Origin: an uncultured Actinomycetes bacterium | Lineage (GTDB): Bacteria > Actinomycetota > Actinomycetes > Nanopelagicales > Nanopelagicaceae | Length of the DNA stretch: 58,412 nucleotides | Assembly: GCA_903873185.1 (NCBI GenBank) | Contig: CAIQNN010000050.1 | Coordinates: 1-58,412 of the forward strand | Direction of reading: 5' to 3' | Part shown: one piece after another, positions 50,221-58,412 of the stretch | How the letters are laid out: every line of letters starts with the position of its first letter | Numbering within the stretch: the first letter of the stretch is position 1 | The notes under the pieces: generated by a model | Database searches by the model: none | What the model saw: only the letters and a program-made list of their open reading frames with translations | What the model was told of the DNA's origin: nothing | Program-made: the position numbers and the translations under genes

Positions 50221-51362
50221 TGGTCGACGCTTCTACTTCCGCGCATGGAGATATAAAGCTCTCCAACTTGACCAAGTCTTTCGCTGATTTCACTGCAGTC
50301 GATGATTTAACGTTGACTATCCCTGAAGGTTCCTTCTTCGCACTACTAGGTCCATCAGGTTGCGGCAAAACCACAACCCTTCGAATGATTGCCGGCCTAG
50401 AAGAACCAACAGCGGGTTCAATCTTTATTGGTAATACCGATATCACTCATATGCGCCCTTACAAGCGCCCGGTGAATACCGTATTCCAGAACTACGCCCT
50501 CTTTCCACACCTATCGATCTTCGAAAACGTTGCCTTTGGGTTGCGTCGTCGCGGAATCAAAGATGTTAAGGAGCAAGTTGATAAGGTCTTGGATCTAGTT
50601 GAGCTGCCGCATTTAGCACAACGGAAGCCGCTTCAACTATCTGGTGGCCAACAACAGCGCATTGCTGTAGCTCGAGCGATCGTTAATCGGCCAGCACTTC
50701 TTCTTCTTGATGAACCGCTAGGGGCTTTGGATCTAAAGCTTCGTCGGCAAATGCAGATCGAACTGAAGTGGATCCAAACTGAAATTGGCTTGACCTTCGT
50801 CCATGTAACTCACGACCAGGAAGAAGCCATGACTATGGCAGACACCATCGCGGTTATGAATGAGGGCCGAATCGAACAAATGGGCTCACCTGCCGATCTT
50901 TATGACAATCCCAAAACCGCCTTTGTTGCAAACTTCTTGGGCCAGTCAAACTTGATCAAGGGATCGATCGAGTCCAATGGTTCTGAATCATTGGTAGTTA
51001 ATCTCTTTGGTCAAAAGGTTGCCGTTCCACGAGCTCGCTCTTCAGCCCGCGATTCCTCGATCCTTGTGGGAATTCGCCCCGAGAAACTTCGAATCTCACC
51101 AGAAACTTCATCTGCCTCTGGCAATGTTCTAACTGGTGGAATTATTGAAGATGTTTCCTACATTGGCGTTAGTACTCAATATCAAGTTTTGATGCCATGG
51201 GGTCAAGAACTAATGGTCTTTGAACAGAATGATGATGGCGTCCCACCACTAGATAAGGGCGATCGCATTACGCTTTCATGGGAACCGATCTTCACCTTTG
51301 GGCTCGATGGTAGCGAAGATGCCAACGCTGGCTCTGAGCTGCACAACGACGAAGAAGAATAA
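50220..51362 (+). CDS. potA: Polyamine ABC transporter ATPase
   Basis: Nucleotide-binding subunit, 380 residues. Walker A is LGPSGCGKTT, the signature LSGGQQQRIAVARA, Walker B LLLLDEPLGALD and the switch His is in FVHVTHDQEEA. A C-terminal TOBE domain (about 290-370) is typical of PotA. GTG start on a TAGTG junction with the binding protein gene. Confidence 0.93.
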   Translation: MVDASTSAHGDIKLSNLTKSFADFTAVDDLTLTIPEGSFFALLGPSGCGKTTTLRMIAGLEEPTAGSIFIGNTDITHMRPYKRPVNTVFQNYALFPHLSIFENVAFGLRRRGIKDVKEQVDKVLDLVELPHLAQRKPLQLSGGQQQRIAVARAIVNRPALLLLDEPLGALDLKLRRQMQIELKWIQTEIGLTFVHVTHDQEEAMTMADTIAVMNEGRIEQMGSPADLYDNPKTAFVANFLGQSNLIKGSIESNGSESLVVNLFGQKVAVPRARSSARDSSILVGIRPEKLRISPETSSASGNVLTGGIIEDVSYIGVSTQYQVLMPWGQELMVFEQNDDGVPPLDKGDRITLSWEPIFTFGLDGSEDANAGSELHNDEEE

Positions 51363-51364
51363 CC

Positions 51365-52252
51365 GTGGCATTTCTTTCGGCGGTTTCTCACAAGTCAGAT
51401 GAGAGCGAAAAGAAACGATCTTTTCTACCTTATCTACTTTTGCTTCCTGGTTTAGTTTGGCTTTTCTTTTTCTTCTTGATGCCGATCCTTACCTTGGTGA
51501 GTACTTCTACCAAGACGCCAGGACTCGGCATCGGAGAATTTGATCAGACCTATCGCTTTGCAAATTATTGGGATGCGATCGTTAATTCGCGCGGTCAATT
51601 CTTTCGCTCTTTTGAATATGCCAGCATCGCAACAATCATGGCGCTGATAATTGCTTACCCACTTGCGTACGCAATTGCCTTTAGATCGGGCCGATGGAAG
51701 AACGTCCTTCTGGTCTTGGTTGTCGCGCCGTTCTTTACCTCTTTTATTCTGCGTACCATCGCCTGGAAGCAGATTCTTGGTGGTCAAGGGATTGGTTTTA
51801 AGTTTCTAACTTGGCTACATATCATCAGCCCGCAATCTCATTTAACCGCCAGCGCCTTTGCCGTGGTCGCCGGATTAACTTACAACTTCCTACCTTTTAT
51901 GACCTTGCCGCTTTATTCCAGCTTAGAGCGGATCGATCCACGAACGATGGAAGCCTCCGGGGATCTTTATGCCAACGCTTTCACAACGTTTCGCAAAGTT
52001 ACCTTGCCGCTTTCAATGCCCGGAGTTGTAGCCGGAACCTTGCTGACTTTTATTCCAGCCGCAGGTGATTATGTAAACGCTGAAATTTTGGGTAACCCGC
52101 AGACCAAGATGATCGGTAACGTGATTAATGCTCGTTATTTGCAGATCGTGGACTATCCGACTGCAGCAGCACTCTCCTTCACCTTGATGGTGGCAATTTT
52201 GATCATGGTTACTCTGTACATCCGAAAGTCGGGAACAGAGGAACTGGTATGA
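51365..52252 (+). CDS. potB: Polyamine ABC transporter permease (PotB-like)
   Basis: Inner-membrane permease with six hydrophobic helices, 295 residues, beginning SFLPYLLLLPGLVWLFFFFL. The EAA coupling loop is EASGDLYANAFTTFRKVTLP. A GTG start 2 bp after potA. It overlaps potC by 4 bp, consistent with a heterodimeric channel. Confidence 0.92.
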   Translation: MAFLSAVSHKSDESEKKRSFLPYLLLLPGLVWLFFFFLMPILTLVSTSTKTPGLGIGEFDQTYRFANYWDAIVNSRGQFFRSFEYASIATIMALIIAYPLAYAIAFRSGRWKNVLLVLVVAPFFTSFILRTIAWKQILGGQGIGFKFLTWLHIISPQSHLTASAFAVVAGLTYNFLPFMTLPLYSSLERIDPRTMEASGDLYANAFTTFRKVTLPLSMPGVVAGTLLTFIPAAGDYVNAEILGNPQTKMIGNVINARYLQIVDYPTAAALSFTLMVAILIMVTLYIRKSGTEELV

Positions 52253-53043
52253 GAAAAGCACGTCGCTGGTTCTCACGAAATCTCATCCGGATTTACGCGG
52301 TTATGGGCTTCACTTACCTCTTCATCCCAGTTCTCTATACCTTTGCCTTCTCTTTTAATAACTCCAGCAAGAGCAACTTAGTTTGGCGCGGCTTTACTTT
52401 TAACAACTGGAAGAATCCCTGCGGTGCTCCCGATGTATGTAACGCCCTCGGGAACTCCATCAAGATCGGTTTGATTGCTACCGCTATTGCTACGGTCCTT
52501 GGAACAATGATTGCTTTCGCACTGGGGCGCTATGCCTTCAAAGGGCGCTCACTCGTTAACTTGTTGATCTTCCTTCCTATGGCCACTCCAGAACTCGTGC
52601 TCGGGGCATCGCTTCTAACGATGTTCTTGAACTTTGGTTTCAATCCAGGCTTCGTAACTATTGTGATTGCTCACGTGATGTTCTGTATCTCCTTTGTGGT
52701 TGTGACAGTGAAAGCGCGCATCGCCAGTTTGGATCCACGTCTGGAACAAGCAGCAATGGATCTCTATGCCGATGAGCGTGAGACCTTCCGCAGAATTACC
52801 TTCCCGCTACTTGCTCCTGGCATCGCCGGTGCCGCCCTACTTGCGTTCAGCCTCTCGTTCGATGACTTCATCATCACAAACTTCAACTCTGGAAATGTGA
52901 ATACCTTTCCAAAATTCGTCTATATCTCGGCCGAGCGCGGGCTACCAGCACAGGCAAACGTGATCGGTTCTGCCATGTTCTTTATCGCTTTAATCGTCGT
53001 ACTCTTGGGTCAGGTAGTACAACGGCGGCGCAAAGTCAGTTAA
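52249..53043 (+). CDS. potC: Polyamine ABC transporter permease (PotC-like)
   Basis: Second permease, 264 residues, with six hydrophobic helices and the EAA loop QAAMDLYADERETFRRITFP. The C-terminal TM segment ends QVVQRRRKVS. It is coupled to potB by ATGA. The gene stop TAA is also part of the TAAGTT box in front of speB. Confidence 0.92.
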   Translation: MRKARRWFSRNLIRIYAVMGFTYLFIPVLYTFAFSFNNSSKSNLVWRGFTFNNWKNPCGAPDVCNALGNSIKIGLIATAIATVLGTMIAFALGRYAFKGRSLVNLLIFLPMATPELVLGASLLTMFLNFGFNPGFVTIVIAHVMFCISFVVVTVKARIASLDPRLEQAAMDLYADERETFRRITFPLLAPGIAGAALLAFSLSFDDFIITNFNSGNVNTFPKFVYISAERGLPAQANVIGSAMFFIALIVVLLGQVVQRRRKVS

Positions 53044-53046
53044 GTT
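53041..53046 (+). promoter_or_regulatory. Candidate -10 box, speB
   Basis: TAAGTT, 6 nt, then ATG at 53053; no ribosome binding site. It overlaps the potC stop, so speB could start its own leaderless transcript or be read from the transporter mRNA. Confidence 0.3.
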
Positions 53047-53052
53047 TGGCTC

Positions 53053-54051
53053 ATGGCAAATCTTGGAAATATGTATGGTCCGGACTTCACTTTTTTGGGA
53101 ATTCCGCGCTGTGACCTCGAGGTCGCCGAAAGTTATGCCGGCGCCGATGTAATCATTGTTGGTGCGCCCATTGATAGCGGAACCTCTCATCGTTCTGGCG
53201 CCAAGTTTGGCCCCCAAGCAATTCGCGGTGGCGACTATCTGCCACACGATGGCGAACGACCTCATCTTTCGCTGCGGGTAGATGCCTTAAAAGAGTTAAA
53301 GATTTTCGATGCGGGCGACTTGCTCATGCCGGGCGGTGATCTAACTGCCTCGCTTCTGGTTTTAGAGCAAGCTACGGAATTGATCTCCAGAGCCGGTGCA
53401 ATTCCGGTGATCCTTGGTGGCGATCATTCAATAGCTTCAGCTGATGTTGCCGGAATTGCACATCATCGGGGGATGGGCAAAATCTCGATGATCCACTTTG
53501 ATGCTCATGCCGATACCGGCGAATCTCAATTTGGCGCGCTAGTTGGTCATGGCACTCCGATGCGACGGTTAATTGAAACTGGTGCCGTACGTGGTGATCG
53601 CTTTTTGCAATTGGGTTTAAGAGGCTATTGGCCAGATGATGCCACTTTGAAGTGGATGCGCGATCAAGGCATGCGCTCTTACGAGATGACTGAAATTCAT
53701 CATCGCGGCATGAAAGAAGTTCTCGACGAGTCCTTTGCCACGTTATTAGATGGCTGCGATGGCGTATTTCTCTCGGTCGATATCGATGTCGTTGATCCTG
53801 GAATGGCGCCAGGGACTGGCACGCCAGAGCCCGGAGGAATGACCAGCCGCGAACTGTTAGAAGCGGTTCGCCGAATTTGTTTAGAACTTCCAATTGTAGG
53901 AATCGATGTAGTTGAAGTTGCACCGGCTTACGACAGCGCTGATATCACTGCAATTTTGGCTAACCGGGTTATTCTCGAAGCGTTGAGCGCTATTACGGTA
54001 AGAAAAAAGGGTGGGAGTTATTCTCCCACCCGTAATCTCTTAGATCGTTAG
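53053..54051 (+). CDS. speB: Agmatinase / guanidino-acid ureohydrolase
   Basis: Binuclear manganese ureohydrolase; agmatinase releases urea and putrescine. The 332-residue protein has the metal motifs GGDHSI, FDAHADT and SVDIDVVDPGMAPGTGTPEPGG. Guanidinobutyrase is the main alternative in this superfamily, and both feed the GABA pathway encoded around it. The coding end contains the gabT terminator hairpin, and its stop overlaps the convergent gabT stop by 4 bp. Confidence 0.88.
   Translation: MANLGNMYGPDFTFLGIPRCDLEVAESYAGADVIIVGAPIDSGTSHRSGAKFGPQAIRGGDYLPHDGERPHLSLRVDALKELKIFDAGDLLMPGGDLTASLLVLEQATELISRAGAIPVILGGDHSIASADVAGIAHHRGMGKISMIHFDAHADTGESQFGALVGHGTPMRRLIETGAVRGDRFLQLGLRGYWPDDATLKWMRDQGMRSYEMTEIHHRGMKEVLDESFATLLDGCDGVFLSVDIDVVDPGMAPGTGTPEPGGMTSRELLEAVRRICLELPIVGIDVVEVAPAYDSADITAILANRVILEALSAITVRKKGGSYSPTRNLLDR
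54003..54031 (-). terminator. Terminator of gabT inside the speB coding end
   Basis: GGGTGGGAG (54009-54017) and CTCCCACCC (54023-54031) form a perfect 9-bp stem with loop TTATT. On the minus strand it is followed by six T (54008-54003), a complete rho-independent terminator for gabT. On the plus strand the tract precedes the stem, so it is not a good speB terminator. Confidence 0.85.
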
Positions 54052-55391
54052 TTCGAAGCGGCGATTGCCTCATCAAGAATAGCTAGCGCCTCTTCAAGCA
54101 GTGCATCTGGCATTACCAATGGTGGCAACAATCGAATTACGTTGCTGTAGGTGCCAGCAGTTAAGAGCAATACGCCTTTTTGTTGGCAGTACTTAACAGC
54201 ATCCATCATGGCCTTTGAGTTTGGCTCGGTGGTTCCTGGCATTACCAATTCAATGGCTTGCATTGCGCCGCGGCCACGAACATCGCCAACAATCGCATAC
54301 TTAGATTTCATGGCCTCGAGCGCCTTTGAAATAATGGTGCCCATATGGCGAGCTCGCGCCACCAAATTATCTTCTTCGATCGTTGCAATTGCTCCAAGAG
54401 CTGCAGCACAGGCAACTGGGTTACCGCCAAATGTGCCACCTACTCCGCTGGAGACAGCGGCATCCATAACTTCAGCGCGACCAGTGATGGCGCCAAGCGG
54501 AAGTCCGCCACCGATTCCCTTTGCGGTCACCATGATGTCTGGTTCAACGCCTTCTTCATTGCAAGCAAAGAAATCGCCAGTTCGGGCAAAGCCAGTTTGA
54601 ACTTCATCGGCGATAAAGAGAATGCCATTGGCCTTAGCAAACGCTGCGAGGCCCGGTAGGAAGCCCTTTGAAGGTACAACAAAGCCACCTTCACCTTGGA
54701 TTGGTTCGATAACAATTGCCGCCACATTGTGGGCGCCGATCTCTTTTTCAATTTTGTGAGTAACTAAGTCGAGCGCTTCTTCAGTGATCTTAGAAGCATC
54801 GCCCAACCAGCGGAATGGATATGCCATTGGCACTCGATATACCTCGGGAGCGAAGGGACCGAAGCCCTCCTTGTAAGGAATATTTTTTGCCGTCATTGCC
54901 ATGGTTAGGTTGGTTCGGCCGTGGTAGGCATGCTCGAAAACTACGATCGCCTGACGTTTGGTGAAGGCACGTGCAATCTTTACCGCGTTCTCGATTGCTT
55001 CGGCGCCAGAGTTAACCAGCAGCGACTTCTTTTTAAAAGTGCCAGGAGTTAGACGGTTAAGCGCTTCACACACTTCAACATAGCCACTGTAAGGCGCTAC
55101 GGTGAAACAAGTATGTGTAAATGATTGGACCTGTTTCAAGACATTTGCAACAACGCGATCGGCGCTATTGCCGACGTTTACAGTAGCGATTCCAGCTGCC
55201 ATATCGATGATGGAGTTTCCATCGACATCGATGATGACACCGCCGCCGGCTTGGGCGACAAAGACTGGAATAGCCATGCCAAGAGAGGCAGATGTTGCCT
55301 CACTGCGGCGAGCCAACAATTCTTGGGATTTTGGTCCTGGAATTGCGGTAACTAAACGGCGTTCTTGCGGAAGGTGTGGTCCTGAGGTCAT
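54048..55391 (-). CDS. gabT: 4-aminobutyrate (or putrescine) aminotransferase
   Basis: PLP fold-type I class III aminotransferase of 447 residues. It contains NSGAEAIENAVKIARAF, FEHAYHGRTNLTMAMT, the acid motif FIADEVQTGFARTG and the PLP lysine in VTAKGIGGGLPLGAITGR. The frame is open another 54 codons upstream, but ATG 55391 is chosen: TATAGT lies exactly 6 nt before it and the upstream extension is unlike the family. GABA to succinate semialdehyde is the likely reaction, and putrescine is a possible substrate given the locus. It is divergent from rseP and convergent with speB. Confidence 0.9.
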   Translation of the reverse strand: MTSGPHLPQERRLVTAIPGPKSQELLARRSEATSASLGMAIPVFVAQAGGGVIIDVDGNSIIDMAAGIATVNVGNSADRVVANVLKQVQSFTHTCFTVAPYSGYVEVCEALNRLTPGTFKKKSLLVNSGAEAIENAVKIARAFTKRQAIVVFEHAYHGRTNLTMAMTAKNIPYKEGFGPFAPEVYRVPMAYPFRWLGDASKITEEALDLVTHKIEKEIGAHNVAAIVIEPIQGEGGFVVPSKGFLPGLAAFAKANGILFIADEVQTGFARTGDFFACNEEGVEPDIMVTAKGIGGGLPLGAITGRAEVMDAAVSSGVGGTFGGNPVACAAALGAIATIEEDNLVARARHMGTIISKALEAMKSKYAIVGDVRGRGAMQAIELVMPGTTEPNSKAMMDAVKYCQQKGVLLLTAGTYSNVIRLLPPLVMPDALLEEALAILDEAIAASN

Positions 55392-55397
55392 GGGATA

Positions 55398-55403
55398 ACT
55401 ATA
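55398..55403 (-). promoter_or_regulatory. Candidate -10 box, gabT
   Basis: TATAGT on the minus strand, then 6 nt and the ATG at 55391. This is the closest match to a consensus -10 in the window and decides the gabT start. Confidence 0.5.
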
Positions 55404-55455
55404 ACCGAGGATGAATATTGCGAAATTTCTAAGGTTAATAGGAGAAGATAGGCCA

Positions 55456-55485
55456 ATGAGTATTGGGTCACAGGAGCAGGCATGA
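55456..55485 (+). CDS. Possible short leader ORF before rseP
   Basis: ATG AGT ... GCA TGA gives the nonapeptide MSIGSQEQA. It follows AGGAG by about 10 nt and its TGA overlaps the rseP ATG (ATGA), so it could couple translation. The rseP ATG also has its own CAGGAG, so coding function is unproven. Confidence 0.3.
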   Translation: MSIGSQEQA

Positions 55486-56666
55486 GTTTTCTTGGCGTGA
55501 TTGCCTTTATCGTTGCGCTGCTTTTCTCGATAATGGTTCACGAAGCTGGCCATTACCTGACGGCTAAGCGCTTCGGAATGAAAGTTACCGAGTTCTTTTT
55601 GGGCTTTGGCAAGCGGCTTTGGTCCTTCACCAGAGGTGAAACCGAGTTCGGAGTTAAGGCGATACCTGCCGGTGGTTACTGTCGCATCGTTGGCATGTCA
55701 GCCAGAGAAGAGCTCTCCGAGGCGGATGCACCTCGAGCCTTCGTAAAAGCTTCTGCCAGTAAACGCCTCGTTGTGTTAGGCGCTGGATCGTTTATGCATT
55801 TCATCTTAGGTTTCCTAATTATTTTCTTTTTGTTCTTCGCAGTTGGAACAACGGTCGTCACTCCGGTAATTGCCGAAGTTGTACCTTGTGTAACGACAGC
55901 GGCTTCATGTACTGGTGCCGATGCGCCATCACCGGCAAAATTAGTTGGCCTGAAACCGGGTGACCGAATTATTTCGATTAATGGCGTACCAGCCGCTGAT
56001 TGGTCAAAGGCCGTAATCGAGATTAGAAATTCGCCAAGCAAGCAGATCACCATTGTTGATCAGCGCGGCAGTCAAATGCTCGAATTCAAAGTAATTCCTA
56101 ATTCGGTATTGCGCGCCGGTAAGAAAGTCGGCGTTATTGGGTTGGTAAATAAATTGGGTGTGCAGACCCAGAATCCCATTACTGCGGCTGCGAGCGCGGG
56201 CAAGCTTTCGAAGGAGTTATTCACCAGCAGCGTCAGTTCTCTGATTTCACTTCCATCAAAGATCCCAGCGCTCTTTCGACAGACCTTCATGGGGCAAAAA
56301 CGCGATGCCACCAGTCTGGTTGGCGTAGTTGGCGTGGCCCGGGTCTCGGCTCAGACCGCCAGCGACAAGAAGCTAACGCTCCGAGAACGCTTGGCCACCT
56401 TTATGTTGATTATCTCCAGCCTCAATATCTTCGTGGGAATCTTCAATCTCCTGCCTATCCTGCCGCTAGATGGTGGTCATATGGCGCTGGCTGCTGCCGA
56501 CGGGATTCGCCGCTGGCGAGCTCGCCGCTTAAACCGAGAGATTCCGGCTCCGATAGATATTGAACGATTAACGCCGGTAACCATCGTGGTCTTCGTATTT
56601 TTGGCCGCCCTTTCGCTATTGCTTTTAGGGGCCGATATTTTCAATCCAATTCATCTCAATGTTTAG
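55482..56666 (+). CDS. rseP: RseP/Rip1-type site-2 intramembrane metalloprotease
   Basis: Intramembrane zinc protease that cleaves membrane-bound anti-sigma factors and other substrates. The 394-residue protein has the zinc site H20-E-A-G-H24 in helix 1, a PDZ domain (about 130-210, [18 protein letters not shown]) and the C-terminal [11 protein letters not shown] motif with the third zinc ligand. Four hydrophobic helices are seen. It lies before ispG, as in most Actinobacteria, but without dxr in front. AGGAG precedes the ATG. Confidence 0.94.
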   Translation: MSFLGVIAFIVALLFSIMVHEAGHYLTAKRFGMKVTEFFLGFGKRLWSFTRGETEFGVKAIPAGGYCRIVGMSAREELSEADAPRAFVKASASKRLVVLGAGSFMHFILGFLIIFFLFFAVGTTVVTPVIAEVVPCVTTAASCTGADAPSPAKLVGLKPGDRIISINGVPAADWSKAVIEIRNSPSKQITIVDQRGSQMLEFKVIPNSVLRAGKKVGVIGLVNKLGVQTQNPITAAASAGKLSKELFTSSVSSLISLPSKIPALFRQTFMGQKRDATSLVGVVGVARVSAQTASDKKLTLRERLATFMLIISSLNIFVGIFNLLPILPLDGGHMALAAADGIRRWRARRLNREIPAPIDIERLTPVTIVVFVFLAALSLLLLGADIFNPIHLNV

Positions 56667-56680
56667 GGCAGAATAAGCAC

Positions 56681-57832
56681 ATGATCAATCTCGGAATGCC
56701 AGCTACCCCGCCGCCAGTATTAGCTCCGCGTCGCAAGACTAAGCAACTTAAAGTTGGCAGCGTCTTGGTTGGTGGCGATGCCCCGGTTTCGGTGCAGTCG
56801 ATGTGCACGACGTTGACCTCGGATGTAAATGCCACCCTGCAGCAGATTGCAGAATTAACTGCTTCTGGCTGCCAGATTGTTCGGGTCGCTGTTCCCAGCC
56901 AAGATGATGCCGATGCTTTGGCACAAATTGCCAAGAAGTCCCAGATTCCAGTAATTGCAGATATTCACTTTCAGCCAAAATATATCTTTGCCGCAATTGA
57001 TGCCGGCTGCGCTGCGGTTCGGGTTAATCCGGGAAATATCAAGCAGTTCGATGACAAGGTTAAAGAGGTGGCTAAGGCCGCCGGCGATGCTGGTATCCCA
57101 ATTCGCATCGGAGTAAATGCCGGCTCGCTCGATCCGCGCCTGCTCGCAAAATATGGCAAGGCGACTCCAGAAGCTTTGGTCGAATCCGCGCTGTGGGAAG
57201 CCTCTCTCTTTGAAGAACATGGCTTTACTGATATCAAAATTTCGGTGAAGCACCATGATCCAATCACCATGGTCTCGGCTTATCGCCTCTTGTCGCAGCG
57301 CTGCGAATACCCATTGCATCTTGGGGTAACCGAAGCAGGACCTTTCTTCCAAGGAACCATTAAATCGGCAACTGCTTTCGGAATTCTGCTGGCGGAAGGA
57401 ATCGGCGACACGATTCGAGTATCACTTTCGGCACCACCGGTTGAAGAAGTAAAAGTCGGCATCTCGATTCTGGAATCACTCAACCTGCGCCAACGTAAAC
57501 TCGAAATTGTTTCCTGCCCATCGTGTGGCCGCGCCCAAGTTGATGTCTATACCTTGGCCGAGAAAGTCCAAGCAGGTTTGGAAGGAATGACCGTTCCACT
57601 TCGAGTCGCCGTTATGGGTTGCGTAGTAAATGGCCCAGGCGAAGCTCGAGAAGCTGACCTCGGGGTTGCAAGCGGCAATGGCAAAGGCCAGATCTTTGTT
57701 AAAGGCGAAGTCATCAAGACCGTGCCCGAAGATATGATCGTTGAAACTCTTATTGAAGAAGCGATGCGCTTAGCGGAGGAAATGGAGCTAGCCGGCGTCG
57801 AATCTGGCGCTCCAACCGTCAACGTCAAGTAA
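56681..57832 (+). CDS. ispG: HMB-PP synthase (GcpE/IspG)
   Basis: Iron-sulfur reductase of the MEP isoprenoid pathway, acting on methylerythritol cyclodiphosphate. The 383-residue protein has [33 protein letters not shown] and the cluster cysteines in [11 protein letters not shown] and [12 protein letters not shown]. The presence of ispG shows the MEP route is used, so dxr must exist elsewhere in the genome. Confidence 0.96.
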   Translation: MINLGMPATPPPVLAPRRKTKQLKVGSVLVGGDAPVSVQSMCTTLTSDVNATLQQIAELTASGCQIVRVAVPSQDDADALAQIAKKSQIPVIADIHFQPKYIFAAIDAGCAAVRVNPGNIKQFDDKVKEVAKAAGDAGIPIRIGVNAGSLDPRLLAKYGKATPEALVESALWEASLFEEHGFTDIKISVKHHDPITMVSAYRLLSQRCEYPLHLGVTEAGPFFQGTIKSATAFGILLAEGIGDTIRVSLSAPPVEEVKVGISILESLNLRQRKLEIVSCPSCGRAQVDVYTLAEKVQAGLEGMTVPLRVAVMGCVVNGPGEAREADLGVASGNGKGQIFVKGEVIKTVPEDMIVETLIEEAMRLAEEMELAGVESGAPTVNVK

Positions 57833-57860
57833 TTCTGACTGAGCCAGCACCGCTATTAGG

Positions 57861-57866
57861 TAGGGT
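57861..57866 (+). promoter_or_regulatory. Candidate -10 box, proS
   Basis: TAGGGT, 6 nt, then ATG at 57873; no ribosome binding site. Confidence 0.4.
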
Positions 57867-57872
57867 TCTCGT

Positions 57873-58412
57873 ATGTTGCGAATGTCTACTCTCTTGCTGC
57901 GCACCCTTCGGGATGATCCAGCCGATGCCGAAGTTGCCAGCCACCGCCTATTAGTACGTGCGGGCTATGTCCGCCGGATTGCCGCTGGTGTTTACTCTTG
58001 GCTGCCGCTGGGCTACATCACACTGCGAAACATCGAGCGAATCATTCGCGAAGAGATGGATGAGGCCGGGTTCCAAGAAGTTCACTTCCCATCGTTATTG
58101 CCGCGCGAACCATACGAGGCGACCAATCGTTGGTCTGAATATGGTCCCGATCTATTTCGTTTGAAGGATCGTCGGGGCAATGATTACCTGCTCGGTCCAA
58201 CCCACGAAGAAATGTTTACCTTGATGGTCAAGGGGGAGTACTCCTCCTATAAAGATCTGCCACTTTCGATCTACCAGATCCAAACTAAGTTTCGCGATGA
58301 GACCAGGCCACGTAGCGGAATTATTCGCGGCCGCGAATTCGTGATGAAGGATTCATACTCTTTTGATTTAGATGATGCGGGTCTTGAAGTTTCTTACCAG
58401 AAGCACCGCAGC
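57873..58412 (+). CDS. proS: Prolyl-tRNA synthetase, 5' part
   Basis: The first 180 residues of a class II aminoacyl-tRNA synthetase, cut by the window end. It begins [20 protein letters not shown] after two codons and shows motif 1 around [13 protein letters not shown] and motif 2 in [20 protein letters not shown] with KDSYSF, the prokaryote-type ProRS pattern. The insertion editing domain lies beyond the end. Position after ispG agrees with the actinobacterial order. Confidence 0.93.
   Translation, partial: MLRMSTLLLRTLRDDPADAEVASHRLLVRAGYVRRIAAGVYSWLPLGYITLRNIERIIREEMDEAGFQEVHFPSLLPREPYEATNRWSEYGPDLFRLKDRRGNDYLLGPTHEEMFTLMVKGEYSSYKDLPLSIYQIQTKFRDETRPRSGIIRGREFVMKDSYSFDLDDAGLEVSYQKHRS

Overview
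The window looks like chromosome of an actinobacterium of moderate GC (roughly half by eye). The gene order tig-clpP1-clpP2-clpX-valS-folC-DUF4233-ndk, the paired ClpP subunits, GatCAB, the xerC-rpsB-tsf-pyrH-frr-cdsA-rlmN ... rseP-ispG-proS string and a PSK_trans_fac-type VapB all fit Actinobacteria. Tight spacing (many 1-4 bp overlaps), a polyamine uptake/catabolism set and the modest GC would suit a streamlined freshwater lineage such as Nanopelagicales (acI) or a relative. That placement is inference; no rRNA is present to prove it.

Layout. (1) 1-2.3 kb, accessory edge: the 3' end of a collagen-like gene, then a four-gene cassette (ArsR regulator, SRPBCC protein, two small enzymes or unknowns) lying between an intact tRNA-Gly and a 36-bp copy of its 3' end, as expected for a tRNA-targeted integration. 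(2) 2.4-10.5 kb: tRNA-Pro, protein quality control (tig, clpP1, clpP2, clpX) interrupted by an MFS exporter, then valS. (3) 10.5-18.5 kb: folC, DUF4233, ndk and the rod-shape operon mreBCD-mrdA-rodA. (4) 18.5-26.9 kb: RNase E/G, rplU-rpmA, obgE-proB, a convergent serine hydrolase and proA. (5) 27-40.8 kb: gatCAB and the branched-chain amino acid block ilvD / leader peptide-attenuator / ilvB-ilvN-ilvC-serA-leuB-ilvE-cimA. (6) 40.8-47.5 kb: xerC, an orphan vapB with a vapC stump, a structured rpsB leader, rpsB-tsf, pyrH with a hairpin over its ribosome binding site, frr, cdsA, rlmN. (7) 47.5-55.4 kb: a polyamine module (aldehyde dehydrogenase, potDABC-like transporter, agmatinase, convergent GabT) sitting where dxr is normally found. 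(8) 55.5 kb to the end: rseP, ispG and the start of proS.

How the genes work together. Polyamine genes form a route: uptake by PotABCD, agmatine to putrescine by SpeB, amine removal by an aminotransferase, oxidation of aminobutyraldehyde to GABA, and GabT to succinate semialdehyde. The ilv/leu block makes valine, isoleucine (through citramalate) and part of leucine, and SerA starts serine synthesis. The core genes are housekeeping.

The most interesting signals are regulatory: a 13-bp perfect inverted repeat that would bury the pyrH ribosome binding site; an ilvB attenuator whose leader peptide starts on a leaderless transcript; two tandem ArsR operators, one over the start codon; and a recurrent arrangement in which a TANNNT -10 box lies 6 nt before the start codon, which points to widespread leaderless transcription and helps choose several starts. 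No wholly new multi-gene defence or metabolic system was found.
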